DNA of 64,000 nt, taken from contig NC_039516.1 of the NCBI RefSeq assembly GCF_003672135.1, positions 3,021,838 to 3,085,837 of the forward strand. The letters run 5' to 3'. Source of the stretch: Ooceraea biroi. Its lineage: Eukaryota > Arthropoda > Insecta > Hymenoptera > Formicidae. Within the stretch, counting starts at the first letter, position 1; the number at the start of each line of letters is the position of its first letter. Shown here piece after piece: positions 63,101-64,000 of this stretch. The translations under genes and the position numbers were made by a program. The notes beneath the pieces are model-generated. The model ran no database searches, had not been told where the DNA came from, and saw nothing but the letters and a program-made list of their open reading frames with translations.

Positions 63101-63216
63101 AACCGCTCCATCAGGACAGTGGCAACAGCACTGGGCAAAGATCCAACACGAGCTCGCAGAATAAGGCGCAAGCAAAGCCTGGATACAGTCCGAGTTACTG
63201 GGCCGGCAGCAACTAA
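57122..63216 (+). CDS. lig: Lingerer (UBAP2/UBAP2L family RNA-binding protein)
   Basis: A cytoplasmic RNP-associated growth regulator; fly Lingerer works with FMR1, Caprin and Rasputin, and the vertebrate orthologues act in stress granules. Exons: 57122-57250, 57569-57932, 58177-58434, 58600-58793, 58871-59140, 59221-59541, 59632-60069, 60312-60503, 60585-60792, 60859-61061, 62103-62312, 62406-62882 and 62968-63216, about 1170 residues. A UBA domain is at about 67-108 (LKERIKQVMDMTRRSEDEVI, then HDSDGDLDRAVNDLLEG). An RGG region follows (RRGRGGPGRSGRGGRGGSRG), then Gln-rich sequence. The family signature is PPPSKIPSSAVEMPGD with LDVQFGALEFG. The long Ser/Thr/Tyr/Gln-rich tail is low-complexity and ends YSPSYWAGSN. 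Exon 2 ends at a GTTCGT donor, a weak match to consensus. An optional 75-base intron lies inside exon 12. Confidence 0.96.
61062..62102 (+). other. Intron 10 of lingerer
   Basis: The longest lingerer intron after the start codon. It contains a CT-rich tract and a 107-codon open frame (61418-61741) with a hydrophobic stretch but no family resemblance, no promoter and no splice partner. I treat it as intronic sequence only. Confidence 0.6.
62532..62606 (+). other. Optional 75-nt intron (exitron candidate) in lingerer exon 12
   Basis: A GTAGGT donor follows TATCCG, and a TTTAAATCACAG acceptor precedes CAAATCGCA. The interval is 75 bases, a multiple of three, and has no stop in the coding frame, so both retained and spliced mRNAs would keep the frame. 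Splicing would join GTPAIYP directly to QIATAGNAG, which reads smoothly for the family. Retention adds 25 residues. Confidence 0.55.
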
Positions 63217-64000
63217 AGTTTTGCGCCTGCAACACGGGGAGAAAACGAAGTAATGTAACATCCTTCTATAGAGAAAACAGGTCGCCTGCTATTGTGAGAC
63301 ACGGTGGTGCGATGTATGGACTTTGACGTTACCAATGGTTAAAATGACAAACGTAATAGACAAAGAGAGACTTTTCACTTAAGACTAAACTGAGATTCTG
63401 ATACAGCACACGAGTCAATGCGATATAAAGAGTGAATAATTCCCGAAAATTGAAAGGTATATGCAATTATTATCATTGACCGGTTTATAACACTGACGAA
63501 CAATCAATTTCGATTTAAGCTCATGTTCAGTGACGCGATCCATAGTTTCTCTTTATTTGCTCGATTCCGCGGTCATTTCGATTGCAACACTGTGTTACAG
63601 TGTACTGGGACAGTAAAACAATTTTTTACATCTTATGCGATAAAACAGTTATTAGGTGTAAATCCTGTATAATAATTTGCATATTCCTTCTACGAATTGC
63701 ACTCGTGCCAAATGTAAAATTGTAGCGTTCGCAACGCGACGATTACGAGACGGATTACGGTCCGTGTAGATTACGATTAAAGCTATGACAAATTTCCGGC
63801 AATATTATGATACGCGACGAAGCCGGGTATCGCGACATGCGGCATGATTCGCGATATGATTCATCGGAAAAGGAAAATAGAAGAGTACCATCCGTTGAGT
63901 TTGCATCAGATCTCCTATATATTTACAGTGCAATTTGAATATATTGACTGAAGAGTGGTGATAAGAGTGTTTTTGTAATTCTTTTTCTTTTCTTTCTCTC
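63217..64000 (+). other. Lingerer 3' UTR
   Basis: Sequence after the lingerer stop codon shows no coding frame and runs to the window edge. No canonical AATAAA was seen; an ATTAAA variant is present near 63775. The transcript end is therefore uncertain and may lie beyond the window. Confidence 0.5.

Noticed and set aside
1..64000. CRISPR arrays, operons, phage or bacterial defence systems, tRNA or rRNA genes, viral insertions
   Set aside because: None seen. The genes are split by spliceosomal introns and the proteins are animal; no spaced direct repeats or recognisable cloverleaf or rRNA segments were noticed by eye. A tRNA scan could still find one I missed.

Overview
This window is nuclear DNA of an insect, most probably a hymenopteran and plausibly an ant. 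The genes have many introns with GT-AG borders and AT-rich introns, the promoters are CpG-rich, decayed mariner transposons are present, and the encoded proteins are typical insect orthologues. There is no operon structure, phage, plasmid or CRISPR array. The species call is an inference, because no marker gene or database comparison was available.

Layout. Positions 1-13,500 hold little that can be supported: a decayed mariner (4.63-5.90 kb), a CpG-rich promoter-like block (9.25-9.96 kb) and a speculative three-exon transcript (11.7-13.1 kb). Six conserved genes follow, and each could be rebuilt exon by exon with consistent splice phases. PARN, the poly(A)-specific ribonuclease, is on the minus strand (12 coding exons, 572 aa). 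An ETAA1-like ATR activator is on the plus strand (573 aa, one coding exon), divergent from PARN. Amontillado/PC2, the neuroendocrine convertase, is on the plus strand (11 exons, 634 aa) and has a second mariner in an intron. A divergent membrane neprilysin-like M13 protein is on the plus strand (15 exons, 796 aa). An omega-class glutathione S-transferase is on the minus strand (6 exons, 239 aa). MED23, a Mediator tail subunit, is on the minus strand (11 exons, 1359 aa) and is divergent from lingerer, the UBAP2L orthologue, on the plus strand (13 exons, about 1170 aa), whose 3' UTR runs to the right edge.

The genes do not form one pathway. PARN and ETAA1 share a compact divergent intergenic region, as do MED23 and lingerer, and MED23 and GSTO are tandem. 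PC2 and the neprilysin-like gene are adjacent, and their families make and degrade peptides, but the neprilysin-like protein has lost several consensus active-site residues.

I found no previously undescribed multi-gene system. The most useful observations are the eroded active site of the neprilysin-like protein, a relic duplicate of PC2 exon 2 with synonymous changes in its conserved core, a 75-nt stop-free retained-intron candidate (exitron) in lingerer, a 0.75-kb element with CCCAGGCAGCACA termini, a 180-bp hairpin element between PARN and ETAA1, and an insect ETAA1 with a repeated acidic DxSxDDC motif. Exon borders were assigned by eye from splice consensus, phase and protein similarity recalled from family knowledge; no alignment was run.
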